Made by a program: the position numbers and the translations under genes
The notes under the pieces: generated by a model
What the model saw: the letters and a program-made list of their open reading frames with translations, nothing else
What the model was told of the DNA's origin: nothing
Databases searched by the model: none
Shown: positions 34,991 through 44,100 of the stretch, piece after piece
Numbering within the stretch: the first letter of the stretch is position 1
Layout of the letters: each line of letters begins with the position of its first letter
Source of the DNA: Labilithrix sp.
Lineage (GTDB): Bacteria; Myxococcota_A; Polyangia; Polyangiales; Polyangiaceae
Direction: 5' to 3'
Assembly (NCBI GenBank): GCA_019637175.1
Contig: JAHBWD010000045.1
Location: 1-64,000, forward strand
DNA length: 64,000 nt

Positions 34991-36376
34991 ATGTCTCTTC
35001 GGCGCTTTGCCTCGTCTTTGGCGTGCATCTTCGCGACCGTTCTCGGCGCTTGTGACTCGAACAGCCCAGGCGGCGAGCCGCCGGGCCCGGGCGCCGACGG
35101 CGGCCCCGGAGGCGACGACGACGGGAGCGTCGCTTCGACCTGCGCCCCGACGTCGGGGCCGGGCACGACGCACGCTTCGTCGCCGACCGCCGACGAGACG
35201 TGGACGGCGGCGGACAGCCCCCACATCGTCACCGCGGCGTTGTCCATCGCGGCGGGGCGCACGCTCACGCTCGAGCCTTGCGCCGTGGTGAAGATCAAGG
35301 GCTCGATCGGCTTCACCGTCCAGGGAAAGCTCGTCGCCACCGGCGCCGCCGACAAGCGGATCCGCATCGAGCGCGCCGACGACACGGCGTGGACCTCGAT
35401 CGAGACACGCGCGGGCGCCGAGCTGCGCTTCTCGTACGTGACGGTCGAGGGCGGAGGCAACTCCAACGGAGGGCGGCCCACGCAGTTCGGCGCGATCGAC
35501 GTGCGCGGCGATCAAGAGCTCGCGCCGCAGCCGATCTTCTTCGCCGATCACGTCACCGTTCGAGGCTCGGAGTCGCTCGGCGTCTGGGCGCGTGAAGGCG
35601 GCGCGTTCGCGCCAGGCTCGCAGAGCGTGACGGTCACGGGCGGCGCGACCTTCCCCGTCCTCGTCTGGGGCAACGCGGCGGGCACGCTCCCGGCAGGGTC
35701 GTACACGGGAAACGCGGAGGACGAGATCTTCCTCCCGGCCTTCGGCGGCCGCGACGACATCCGGCAGGACATGACGCTCCCGAACCGCGGCGTCCCTTAT
35801 CGCGTCGGCGGATCGACGGGCGGCTCGTCGCTCACCGTCGGCGACAAGGGCGCCGTTCCCCTCCTCACGATCGATCCCGGCGTGACGCTCCGCTTCGCGA
35901 AGAACACGCGCCTCCTCCTCTCGAACGAGGGCGGCACCGCGATCGGGGCGCTCCGCGCCGAAGGCACCGCCGACAAGCCGATCGTCTTCACGTCCGCCGA
36001 GGCCGCTCCCGCCGCCGGCGATTGGACGGGCATCCTGATCGCCGGCACGCCGGATCCGCGCGACAAGATCGCGTTCGCGACGATCGCGTACGCCGGCGGT
36101 ACGTCGGGCGTCTCGAGCTTCGACTGTCCGAGCCCGCTCGTCACGACGTTCGTCAACGAGGGGGCCATCGTCATCCACGGCGGGCGGCCCGGCTCGTCGT
36201 TCGTGACCAACACGACGTTCGACAGCAGCGCGGGCGACGGCGTGGTGCGCGGCTGGACGGGCGACCCGCTCGACTTCCTCGCGACGAACACGTTCACCAA
36301 CATCGCGCGCTGCCATCAGACGTTCCCCAGGCCCAACGTCGGCGTCTGCCCGAACCCGACGGAATGCCCGCAGTGA
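34991..36376 (+). CDS. Parallel beta-helix lipoprotein
   Basis: The 461-residue protein has a lipoprotein signal (ATVLGAC), a Gly/Pro/Asp-rich linker to about residue 55, and a beta-helix body. Two repeats carry the standard start of secreted beta-helix proteins: a GRTLTLEPCAVVKI...LVATGAADKRI unit and a later ITIDPGVTLRF...LRAEGTADKPIVFTS unit, each followed by DW or AWTSI strand turns. Family knowledge: such right-handed helices are surface adhesins or polysaccharide-binding proteins. No catalytic residues stand out. GGAG lies 7 nt before the ATG. Confidence 0.85.
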   Translation: MSLRRFASSLACIFATVLGACDSNSPGGEPPGPGADGGPGGDDDGSVASTCAPTSGPGTTHASSPTADETWTAADSPHIVTAALSIAAGRTLTLEPCAVVKIKGSIGFTVQGKLVATGAADKRIRIERADDTAWTSIETRAGAELRFSYVTVEGGGNSNGGRPTQFGAIDVRGDQELAPQPIFFADHVTVRGSESLGVWAREGGAFAPGSQSVTVTGGATFPVLVWGNAAGTLPAGSYTGNAEDEIFLPAFGGRDDIRQDMTLPNRGVPYRVGGSTGGSSLTVGDKGAVPLLTIDPGVTLRFAKNTRLLLSNEGGTAIGALRAEGTADKPIVFTSAEAAPAAGDWTGILIAGTPDPRDKIAFATIAYAGGTSGVSSFDCPSPLVTTFVNEGAIVIHGGRPGSSFVTNTTFDSSAGDGVVRGWTGDPLDFLATNTFTNIARCHQTFPRPNVGVCPNPTECPQ

Positions 36377-36492
36377 GCTGCACTCCGATCTTCTAGCCTC
36401 CACATCGTCCGCACCGGTTCTCCACAAGTTGCTCTTTCTCGCGCGCGCGGTCGTGGCTGGCGGCGCAGGTGGAGCGTGCTAGACGCGCGCTC

Positions 36493-37146
36493 GTGCCCGC
36501 ACTCCGAGGTTCGCTCACGTACGCCCGCTTCTTCGTCGAAGGCGCGCTCCCCGACGATCACCGCGAACGCTTCATGAAGGCGATTCGCCTCCGCGCGATG
36601 CGACCGCTCGAGCCCGACGACGAGGAGCTCGAGCGAACCGGCTGGACGAAGATCGCCGAGCCGTTCGAGCTCGATCTCACCTACGAAGACGTCTTCTACA
36701 ACGAGTACGTCAACCTCGGCTTCCGGACGGATCGTTGGGTCGCGCCCGGCCCGGAGCTTCGCCTTCGCCTGCGGGAGGCCGAAGCGGCGTATCTCGAGAA
36801 GAAGGGACGCGAGCGGCTCACGCGCAAAGAGAAGGCCGAGCTGAAGCTGCTCGTCGCGAGGAAGCTCCGGCGTACGCACCCTCCGGCCACGCGCGCCGTC
36901 GATCTCTCGTGGTCGCTCGGCGAAGGCGTCGTGCGCTTCTTCTCCCACGCCGACAAGCCGGCGGGCGCGATGACGGAGCTGTTCAAGAAGACGTTCGGGC
37001 TCACGCTCGTCCCCGAGTCGCCGTACACGCTGGCGGCGCGCATCGGCCTCGACAAGGCGCAGAAGCGCGCGTGGAACGAGCTCGAGGTGGTCGCGCTGGG
37101 CGACCGCGAAGCCCTGGATCGCGACGAAGCCGCGGAGGAAGAATGA
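36493..37146 (+). CDS. rdgC: RdgC-family recombination-associated protein
   Basis: The 217-residue protein (GTG at 36493; a GTG at 36469 is also in frame) resembles RdgC, notably around GFRTDRWVAPGPELRLRLREAEAAYLEKKGRERLTRKEKAELKLLVARKL and the following RAVDLSWSLGEGVVRFFSHADKPA. Family knowledge: RdgC forms a DNA-encircling ring dimer that limits RecA access; enterobacterial RdgC has about 300 residues. This copy is shorter at the C-terminus, and a second gene of the same size is coupled to it by ATGA overlap, so the missing part may be supplied separately. Symbol by family similarity only. Confidence 0.78.
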   Translation: MPALRGSLTYARFFVEGALPDDHRERFMKAIRLRAMRPLEPDDEELERTGWTKIAEPFELDLTYEDVFYNEYVNLGFRTDRWVAPGPELRLRLREAEAAYLEKKGRERLTRKEKAELKLLVARKLRRTHPPATRAVDLSWSLGEGVVRFFSHADKPAGAMTELFKKTFGLTLVPESPYTLAARIGLDKAQKRAWNELEVVALGDREALDRDEAAEEE

Positions 37147-37796
37147 GCACCGAGCTCGCCGAAGGGCGCACCAACCTCGCCGACGAGATCGAGCTTCGCC
37201 GCTTCGTGGGGCGCGAGCTGCTCCTCTGGCTCTGGATGGAGAGCGAGCTGTTCGACGCCACGCTCTCGACGAAGCAGCACGGGTCGTTCGGGCTCTGGGT
37301 CGAGGGCAGGCTCGTGCTCGACGAGGGGCGCGAGTCGACGATCCTCAAGGGCAGCGCGCCGGGCAATCACCGCGAGGCGAAGGAGTCTCTCCTCCGAGGG
37401 AAGATGCCCGAGCGCGCGGGGCTCCACCTCTCGTTCGGCGGTCATGAATGCTTGCTCACGCTGCGAGGCGAGACCCTCGGCTTCGCGGGGCTCGTGCCGC
37501 CGAAGAAGGAGAAGGAGCCTCCTCCGGCGATCGAGGCGATCGGATCCGCGCCGCGCCGTCGCGCGAAGAAGCGCGACGACGCTCCCGACGATCTCGCGCA
37601 CGAAGCGTTCTACGAGCGGATGCACTTCGCCCGCGACGTCGAGGCGCTCGTCGAGGCGCTCTATCGCGATTTTCTCGCCCTCCGCCTGTCGCGCGCGTGG
37701 GGCGCGGTCGTGCTGCCGACGCTCGACGCGTGGGTGGCGGAGACCGACATCGACGTCGAGCGCTATCGCGCCGCCCGCGACCGCGCGATCGTGTGA
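37143..37796 (+). CDS. RdgC-coupled conserved protein
   Basis: The 217-residue protein starts at the ATG overlapping the rdgC stop. The N-terminal half (LADEIELRRFVGRELLLWLWMESELFD, then FGLWVEGRLVLDEG and LHLSFGGHECLLTLRG) reads like a domain sometimes found within RdgC-like proteins of Deltaproteobacteria-type genomes; the second half is charged and helical with a Lys/Arg-rich linker. It is inferred to be the partner, or the split-off C-terminal part, of RdgC. No signal peptide. Confidence 0.75.
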   Translation: MSTELAEGRTNLADEIELRRFVGRELLLWLWMESELFDATLSTKQHGSFGLWVEGRLVLDEGRESTILKGSAPGNHREAKESLLRGKMPERAGLHLSFGGHECLLTLRGETLGFAGLVPPKKEKEPPPAIEAIGSAPRRRAKKRDDAPDDLAHEAFYERMHFARDVEALVEALYRDFLALRLSRAWGAVVLPTLDAWVAETDIDVERYRAARDRAIV

Positions 37797-37809
37797 CGTG
37801 AACGTCGGC

Positions 37810-37815
37810 TATACT
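37810..37815 (+). promoter_or_regulatory. TATACT -10-like hexamer, 6 nt before the start at 37822
   Basis: TATACT (one mismatch to TATAAT) is at -12 to -7 of the ATG, with no ribosome site between. It is the clearest leaderless-type promoter in the window. Confidence 0.6.
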
Positions 37816-37821
37816 CGCCCG

Positions 37822-38172
37822 ATGCATCGCTGCTTCGCGCTCGCTCTCTGTCTCACGGTCTTCGCGTGCGACCCCCTCACGACGGTGCAGGGTCGCGTCG
37901 TGCGCGCTCCGACGTCGGAGGCCGTCAGCGGCGCCGAGGTCAATGTGCGCTGCGAGGGCCTCGCGCCCGCCGAGGGCTTGAAGGCCACGACCGACGCGAG
38001 CGGATCTTTCACGATGACCACGGCGGGCGGGGCCCTCGCCGATACATGTACCTTGCATGTATCCGAGGGCGGGGGCAACCCGGTTCGAACCACGATCGGC
38101 GCCACCAAGGCGAAGGGCGACGACCCCGGCAATCGCGTGCGCCAGGTCGAGGTCGCGCTGCCGGCGAAGTGA
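37822..38172 (+). CDS. Small lipoprotein with carboxypeptidase-regulatory-like fold
   Basis: The 116-residue protein has a lipoprotein signal (LTVFAC) and a mature domain of the carboxypeptidase-regulatory/transthyretin type: VQGRVVRAPTSEAVSGAEVNVRC, then ATTDASGSFTMTTAGG, with TCTLHVSEGG after it. Family knowledge: these beta-sandwich domains bind partners or carbohydrate on the cell surface. Codons at 38041-38063 (around TCTLHVS) are AT-rich and contain a perfect inverted repeat, which is unlike the rest of the gene. Confidence 0.75.
   Translation: MHRCFALALCLTVFACDPLTTVQGRVVRAPTSEAVSGAEVNVRCEGLAPAEGLKATTDASGSFTMTTAGGALADTCTLHVSEGGGNPVRTTIGATKAKGDDPGNRVRQVEVALPAK
38041..38063. repeat. AT-rich 8-bp inverted repeat inside a GC-rich gene
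   Basis: GATACATG, a 7-nt spacer and CATGTATC form a perfect inverted repeat within the lipoprotein gene. It uses codons rare in this window (ACA, TGT, TTG, CAT, GTA). It could be an RNA hairpin, an operator-like site or a small insertion scar. Confidence 0.55.
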
Positions 38173-38203
38173 GCAAGCGGCGACCGTAGCGCGAGCGCTT
38201 CCG

Positions 38204-38305
38204 CGCTCGTCCGTATCTCACGCTCGTCCGTATCTCACGCTCGTCCGTATCTCACGCTCGTCCGTATCTCACGCTCGTCCGTATCTCACGCTCGGTCGCG
38301 TCTCG
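38204..38305. repeat. 17-bp tandem repeat array, five perfect copies plus one degenerate
   Basis: CGCTCGTCCGTATCTCA is repeated five times head-to-tail from 38204 to 38288 and followed by a degenerate sixth copy. The array lies in the non-coding stretch between the small lipoprotein gene and the Gly/Trp-rich lipoprotein gene. The unit is not a multiple of three, so it is unlikely to be coding. Confidence 0.85.
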
Positions 38306-38472
38306 CGCGCGTCGCGCGGCTGTCCTTGTGGCGAGGCGACTTCGTCCGTCAGCGCATCGTGCACCGCGACAGAGTCGACGAACACGACGAGCAGCACGGT
38401 TCGAGCGCGCTCATCCGAGAACGGTGACCTCGACACTCGATCGGTGCGCGCCGTGCACGACGTTCAGCTCCG

Positions 38473-38481
38473 AAAGGAGGT
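38473..38481 (+). promoter_or_regulatory. Near-perfect Shine-Dalgarno AAAGGAGGT
   Basis: AAAGGAGGT, fully complementary to the usual 16S 3' end, lies 5 nt before the ATG at 38487. It is the strongest ribosome site in the window and implies high-level translation of the Gly/Trp-rich lipoprotein. Confidence 0.8.
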
Positions 38482-38486
38482 AACTC

Positions 38487-38960
38487 ATGTTTACCCTCGA
38501 ACGATCGATCTGTTTTTCCACCATCGGCCTCGGTCTCATGCTCGGCGGTTGCGCCGGCCCCATCGACGAACCGGATCCGTCTCCCGGTGAAGCGAAGGAG
38601 CAGGTTGCGCCTCCAGCTGATCCGAGCCAAGCGCAAGCCGGCGACGAGAACGTCGCGACCAGCTCGAGCGAGCTCGGCTGGGGCGGCGGGCTCGGATGGG
38701 GCGCCGGATGGGGTGCCTTCCCCATCGGCGCGGGTTTCGCGTACGGAGCAGCTGTCCCCTTCGGATGGGGTGGCGGATGGGGCGCCGGATGGGGCGCCGG
38801 ATGGGGTGGCGGTTGGGGAGGATGGGGATGGGGCGGCGGCGTGAGCACGGCCGCCGTCGCCACCTCGTCCACCGTCGCCGTGGGCGGCCCGTTCCTGGGC
38901 GCCGGATGGGGAGGCGGCGCGTGGGGAGGCTGCGGCTTCGGGTTCGGGTGCGGTTGGTGA
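38487..38960 (+). CDS. Gly/Trp-rich small lipoprotein
   Basis: The 157-residue product has a lipoprotein signal (MLGGCAG), an acidic linker to about residue 62, and a mature region made almost only of Gly, Trp and Ala (GWGGGWGAGWGAGWGGG and similar), ending in GFGCGW. I recognise no family. The DNA repeats ggatgggg/cgcc units. Trp is costly, so selection for this composition together with an optimal ribosome site points to an abundant surface material or matrix protein. An unusual 17-bp repeat array lies upstream. Confidence 0.75.
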   Translation: MFTLERSICFSTIGLGLMLGGCAGPIDEPDPSPGEAKEQVAPPADPSQAQAGDENVATSSSELGWGGGLGWGAGWGAFPIGAGFAYGAAVPFGWGGGWGAGWGAGWGGGWGGWGWGGGVSTAAVATSSTVAVGGPFLGAGWGGGAWGGCGFGFGCGW

Positions 38961-39053
38961 TGCCACGAGCTCGGGCGAGGTCGGTACGCGCGTCGCCCAA
39001 CGGCGATGGACGGCGCGCGTCCGGCCTCGCTCGAGCGCCTCTTCGTCGTGCGC

Positions 39054-39869
39054 TCAGCGATACTTCGGAGGGCGCTTCTCCATGAACGCCTGCATCGCCT
39101 CCGCGAGATCGGCCGACGCGAGGAACGCCGCGTTCCACACCGCGACGAAGCGCTCGGCGTCGGCGACGCTCCGGCCTTCGCCGAAGGCCAGCACCTGCTT
39201 GACGCCCTGCACGACGACCGCGGGGTTGTCGGCGATCTCGCGCGCGAGCGTGCGCGCGGCCGCGAGCAGCTCGTCTTCGTTCTCGTAGACGTCGTTGACG
39301 AGGCCGATGCGCAGCGCGCGAGCGGCGTCGATGTCTTTGCCGGTGAACGCGAGCTCGCGCGTGTGACCGTGGCCGATGATCCGGGGGAGGCGCTGCAAGC
39401 TGCCCATGTCGGCGACGATCGCGACCTTGGCCTCGCGCACGCTGAAGCGCGCGTCGCGCGACGCAATTCGAATGTCGCACGCGGCGACGAGATCCACACC
39501 GCCGCCGATGCACGGCCCCGCGACGGCCGCGATGACCGGCTTGCGGCAGCGCTCGACGGCGTCGAAGCCGCGCTGGAGATCGCCGATGAGATCGAGCAAG
39601 CGCGCGCGCTCGGCCGCGAGGTTGCCCGGCGCGAGGAGCGGCATGAGGTTGCCCGCCATCGCCTTGAGGTCGAGGCCGTAGCTGAAGACGCCGCCGTTTC
39701 CGCGGAGCACGACGGCCCGCACCACTTCGTCGCGATCGAGCGAGGTGAAGATCTCGGGCAGCTCGCGGAAGAACGCGGGCCCCATCGCGTTGCCCTTGCC
39801 CGGGCCGACGAGGCAGACGTCGGCGATTCCGTCGGCGATCTCGACGCGCATCGATTCGTGGTTGCTCAC
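39054..39869 (-). CDS. Enoyl-CoA hydratase/isomerase family, probably dienoyl-CoA isomerase
   Basis: The 271-residue crotonase-fold enzyme has FSYGLDLKAM at the first oxyanion-hole region and CIGGGVDLVAACDIRIASRDARFSVREAKVAIVADMGSLQRLPRIIG. The acidic pair (E in VREAKV, D in VADMG) and LQRLP match the delta3,5-delta2,4-dienoyl-CoA isomerase (ECH1-type) pattern better than a hydratase pair. Family knowledge: it helps beta-oxidation of unsaturated acids. The GTG start at 39869 is supported by TAGGAT 6 nt upstream; an ATG at 39851 is an alternative. It is followed at distance by no lipid-metabolism gene here. Confidence 0.88.
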   Translation of the reverse strand: MSNHESMRVEIADGIADVCLVGPGKGNAMGPAFFRELPEIFTSLDRDEVVRAVVLRGNGGVFSYGLDLKAMAGNLMPLLAPGNLAAERARLLDLIGDLQRGFDAVERCRKPVIAAVAGPCIGGGVDLVAACDIRIASRDARFSVREAKVAIVADMGSLQRLPRIIGHGHTRELAFTGKDIDAARALRIGLVNDVYENEDELLAAARTLAREIADNPAVVVQGVKQVLAFGEGRSVADAERFVAVWNAAFLASADLAEAMQAFMEKRPPKYR

Positions 39870-39875
39870 GCGAGC

Positions 39876-39881
39876 ATCCTA
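39876..39881 (-). promoter_or_regulatory. TAGGAT -10-like hexamer, 6 nt before the start at 39869
   Basis: TAGGAT sits at -12 to -7 of the GTG, inside the 26-bp gap after the GAF-like gene, giving the crotonase gene a possible leaderless promoter of its own. Confidence 0.5.
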
Positions 39882-39895
39882 CACCACGAAGCGAC

Positions 39896-40801
39896 TCAGG
39901 CGGCGGCGCGTTCGGAGAGGAACTCGGCGAGGCGCTCGGCGACGTACGACGCGGAGTCGGCGACGCGCGCGGCGTAGCGATCGTCGGCGTCGATGATCTC
40001 GATCATCGCGACGCACCGGCCCCACGCCATCGCGGGGACGGCGACGAGGGTGCGCGGCGCCCCGACCACGCTGAGGCGGCGAGGCGCGAGGCGCGGGAGC
40101 TCGCCGTCGAACTTCATCGTGACCGGCTTCTCGTTGCACATGACCGCCGACGCGACGAGGTCGTCTTCGGCGCCCTCCGAGGATCCGAGCAGATCGAGCG
40201 CGCCGTGCACGCCGATCGCGCGGAGCTCGCGGCGCTCGAGATCGTGCGCGTGAATGACGACCGCGCGAGCGCGGAGCGCCGCGGCGAGCGCGCCGGCGCA
40301 CACGCTCGCCGCCTGCCACGCCGTGTCGACGAAGTTCAGCTCGTAGACCACGTCGAACAGGAGATCGGTCGGATCGACCAGAGACTCCACGGTCGGCGGC
40401 GCGGGCGGCTCCGTCGGTCGCTCGTCGCGCCTCTGGACGCGCGACTCGGGGATGGGCTCGAGGATCTCGAGGGGCTCGATCGGCGCGAGCGGCTGCGCGG
40501 CGACGATCTTCGGCAGCGGCAACGCGACGATCTTCGGCAGCTCCGCCTTGCGCGCGGGCGGCGGCGGCGGCGGCGTGGAGCGACGGACGGGAGCGGCGTC
40601 GATCACGTCGTCGTCCTCGAGCTCCAGCGTCGGGTAGCGATCGCGAATCACCGGCGGCGCGCTCGCGTAGGCCTTCGGGATCTCCACGACCGGCGACGAC
40701 GGAGCCGGCGACTTTCTCGCGGTCGGCCGGGGAACGACCGGGCGGCTCGCCTGCGGGGCGTTGGAAGACCGAAGGCCGGGTCTGCTGCTCGAAGCGCTCA
40801 T
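39896..40801 (-). CDS. GAF-like domain protein with long disordered N-terminus
   Basis: The 301-residue protein has about 145 residues of Pro/Ser/Arg-rich low-complexity sequence (including a run of Pro) and then a compact C-terminal domain (about 148-295) with GAF character: DLLFDVVYELNFVDTAWQAASVCAGALAAALRARAVVIHAHD, a glycine turn, and TLVAVPAMAWGRCVAMIEIID. Such domains often sense small ligands. The absence of a kinase, cyclase or HTH output is notable. It is divergent from the alpha-2-macroglobulin gene. Confidence 0.72.
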   Translation of the reverse strand: MSASSSRPGLRSSNAPQASRPVVPRPTARKSPAPSSPVVEIPKAYASAPPVIRDRYPTLELEDDDVIDAAPVRRSTPPPPPPARKAELPKIVALPLPKIVAAQPLAPIEPLEILEPIPESRVQRRDERPTEPPAPPTVESLVDPTDLLFDVVYELNFVDTAWQAASVCAGALAAALRARAVVIHAHDLERRELRAIGVHGALDLLGSSEGAEDDLVASAVMCNEKPVTMKFDGELPRLAPRRLSVVGAPRTLVAVPAMAWGRCVAMIEIIDADDRYAARVADSASYVAERLAEFLSERAAA

Positions 40802-41122
40802 GATGACACGCGTCGGAGCAATGAGTGGGCCGTCGGCCTCGTCTCGACGCCGGCGGTGGTCGCCGATCGCATCTCGGTGAAATCGCTGGCGGAGGATCGC
40901 TTCGATCCTCCCGGTCCTTCACTGCGCCATGGATCGCGGCTCCGGCCGCTGCTGCCGTCGAGCCGCAACGCATGCGTCGAGCCCTCGCGTGGAATTTTTC
41001 AGGGCAGAGGGCGCTCTGCGCGTTCGGCGGGGAATCGCTCCCACGTTTCCGGGCGTTTGGCGTGAAACGGCGCCGTCCTCTCGCTCGCCGAGGCGATCGT
41101 GCCCTCCACGCTGGAGAGATCA
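40802..41122. other. Intergenic region (321 bp) between divergent genes
   Basis: No gene, RNA or clear repeat is seen. It must hold the promoters of the GAF-like gene and of the alpha-2-macroglobulin/pbpC operon, but I find no convincing -10/-35 pair. A GGAGAG ribosome site lies at its right end. Confidence 0.6.
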
Positions 41123-44100
41123 ATGAAACGACGCGCGGCAATGTGCGCGCTCGGCGGGCTCGTCGCGATCGTGGCTGCATCTCACGGATGTCATCGCCAC
41201 GCGGCGCCGCCGCTCGGCCTCGTCGTGGGGAGCACTGGCCCCGTCAGCTTTCCGCCGCCCGAGGAGGGCTGGTCGGAGCGTCTCCCGCTGCCGGCGCAGA
41301 CGTCGGACGTGACGCTGAAGGCCGACGCGCAGCTCCGCGTGACCGAGCCCAAGCTCGACGACAAGGGTCACTTCGAGACGAAAGGGCAAGCGATCCGCCT
41401 CTGGTTCAGCGAGCCCGTCGTCGCGATCGACGAAAAGACCGACACGAAGAAGCTCCCCGCGCTCCAAGTGACGCCCAGCGTCGTTGGCCGCACCGTGTGG
41501 ACGCACGGCAGCGAGGTCGAATTTCGCGCGGAGAGGCCGTTCGATCCCGAGACCACCTACGCGATCGCGCTCCCCGAGCTCACCGCGCCGAACGGCAAGA
41601 AGCTCGAAGGCGGCTTCAGGGCGACGTTCAAGGCCGAGCCGATCGTCGAGGTCGCGGGCAAGACGATCTACTACATCCCCAAGCCCGGGCGCGCCCGCGT
41701 CGTGACCATCACGCCGAACGACGCGTCGAAGCTCGGCGGCGCGCAGGAGGTGCTCGTCGTCTACGATCAACCGATCGACATCGGCCTCGCGAGCCGCCTC
41801 GTGAGCATGAAGTCGACGGACGCGAACAAGACGCCGATCCCCGTGGTCGTGCGCCACCCCGAACGGCGCGCATTCGAAGGGCAGAAGATCGATCCGCGCC
41901 TCATCGTCCTCGCGCGCCCGCGGCAAAAGCTGCGCGGGGGCGAGAGCTTCACCGTCGAAGCGAAGAGCCAGAACGCCGACGACGAGACGGAGTCGCGCGA
42001 CTACGGCGTCGCCGAGCCGACGACGCTCGTCGAGGTGGCGTGCGGGAGCGGGAGCGGCGACTGCGAAGCCAAGGGCAACGTCGTCCGCGGATCGTCGAGC
42101 GCGTCGCTCCGCGTGCGCTTCTCGAACCCGCTCGGCCTCGGGTACGACGGCGGCAGAAAGCACGTCAAGATCACGCCGGAGCCGAAGAACCTCTACGTGT
42201 CCGGCTGGGACGAGCTCACGATCTCGGCGAGCTTCTCGCCGTCGACGACGTACGCGATTCGCGCCGAAGGCATGAGAGACGAGTACGGCGGGGCGGTGCC
42301 GCCCGTCGCGATCACGTTCGAGTCGCTGCCGCTCTCGGCGAGCGCGACGATGCCGTCGGGCGTGAGCCTGCTCGACGAGGGCGCGACGCGATCGTTCCCC
42401 GTCACGACGCGCAACGTCGACAAAGCCGAGCTCCTCCTGTGGCCGCTTCCGAAGGGCGACGCGGCCGCGTTCGCCGCCGCGCGCAAGGCGACGCAGGCGT
42501 GGACGACGCCGAGCGGCGATCCGGTCGTCGTCGCGTTCTCGCCGGCGCAGAAGCGCGACGAGACCGTCGAGACGTCGATCGATCTCGGATCGAAGCTCGA
42601 GCGCGGGCGCGCGTACGTCGCGCAGGTCAAGGTCACGCAGACGTCCGCCGGCGCGCGCGCGCCGGCGTTCCCCGCGGGCAGCGAGGCGAGCCGGCCTTCG
42701 CTCGCGATGATCTTCGCCGCCGGGCAGAACGCGCTCTCCGCGCACGTGCACCAGGCAGGCGACAAAGCCGCGGTGCAGGTCACGCGCCTCGCGAGCGGCG
42801 AGCCCGTCGCCGGCGCGCGCGTCTCGATCGGATCGGCGTCGGCGACGACCGACGACATGGGCACCGCGCTCCTCGCCGCGCCGCGACCCTCGCCCGGTGA
42901 AGAGCCGATCCTCTCGGTCACATCGGGCGACGCCGAGCTGATGCTTCCGCTCGGGAGCGCGGGCACGATCGCGTCGCGCGCGCTCTTCCCCGATCTCGCC
43001 GGCGCCGAAGACGCGCCGCCGCCGATCGAGAGCGTCGGAATGATCGTGACCGATCGCGGGCTCTACAGGCCCGGATCGAAGATGTTCGTGAAGGGTTTCG
43101 TCCGCAAGGCGGAGGGCGCCGGCATCCGTCCGATCCCGGGCGCGAAGGTGCGCCTGCGCGTCGTCGATCCGATGAACAAGGACGTCCACGACGAGGCCCT
43201 CGTCACGAGCGCGCGCGGCGCGATCGACAGAGAGGTCGCCTTCGACAAGCGCGGTCACACCGGGCGCTTCCACGTGCTCCTCGAGCTCGACGACGGCAAG
43301 CACACCGTGATCGCCGACGAGACCGTGCGCGTCGCCGACTTCGAGGCGCCTCGCTTCAAGGTCGACGTCGAAGCCGTCGACGCGAGCCCCTCTCCGACGA
43401 ACGTGAAGGCCAAGGTCAGCGCGCGCTACCTCTTCGGCGCGGCGATGGGCGGCGCGCGGGCGACGTGGGTGATCAAGAAGTCGAAGGTTCCGGTCAAGGG
43501 CGGCGCGCTCGCCGACGCCGGCCTCTCGTTCGCGCGTGAGCGCGATTGGTACGAAGACGACGACGCGCCCGCGAGCGAAGCGCAGAGGCCCGTCACCGGC
43601 GAAGGCGTGCTCGCCGAAGACGGCACGATGACGATCGACGCCGTCACCGGACCGCTCGCCGACGGGCCGACGGAGCTGCTCGTCGAGGCCGACGTGTCCG
43701 ACGCGTCGTACCGTCACGTCGCCGGGCAGATGCGCGTCGTCCGCGATCCGCACGCGCGGCACGCAGGGCTCAGGCTCTCGCGCCGCTTCGGCGACGGAGG
43801 TCAGCCGCTCCGCGTGGACCTCGGTGTGGTCGACGCCGCGGGCAACGCCGTCGCGGGCGCGAAGGTCTCGGCGCGCCTCGAGCGGCTCACGTGGAGCCGC
43901 TCGGCGCAGCGAACGGAGAGCGGCGCCTTCGTCGAGCGATGGAGGTACGCCGGCAAGACCGAGGCGGAGTGCAGCGTGACGAGCGCGGCGTCCCCCGTCT
44001 CGTGCGATCTGCCCGTCCCTCACGGCGGAAGCTTCCGCGTCATCGCGCGCGTCGACGGTCGCGACGACGCGTACACGTCGTACTGGGCGTACGGGAGCTG

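Larger units (their letters stand above)
38173..38486. other. Non-coding region of 314 bp with tandem repeats
   Basis: Apart from the 17-bp array and a perfect Shine-Dalgarno at its right end, I see no gene here. The open frames crossing it translate the repeats into Arg/Ser-rich nonsense. It probably contains the promoter and a long 5' leader for the Gly/Trp-rich lipoprotein. Confidence 0.6.

Noticed and set aside
38204-38305. CRISPR array
   Set aside because: The 17-bp units are contiguous with no spacers, and no cas gene is nearby.
38057-38590. Plus-strand open frame crossing the tandem repeats
   Set aside because: It overlaps two real genes in other frames, and its residues reflect the 17-bp repeat rather than a protein.
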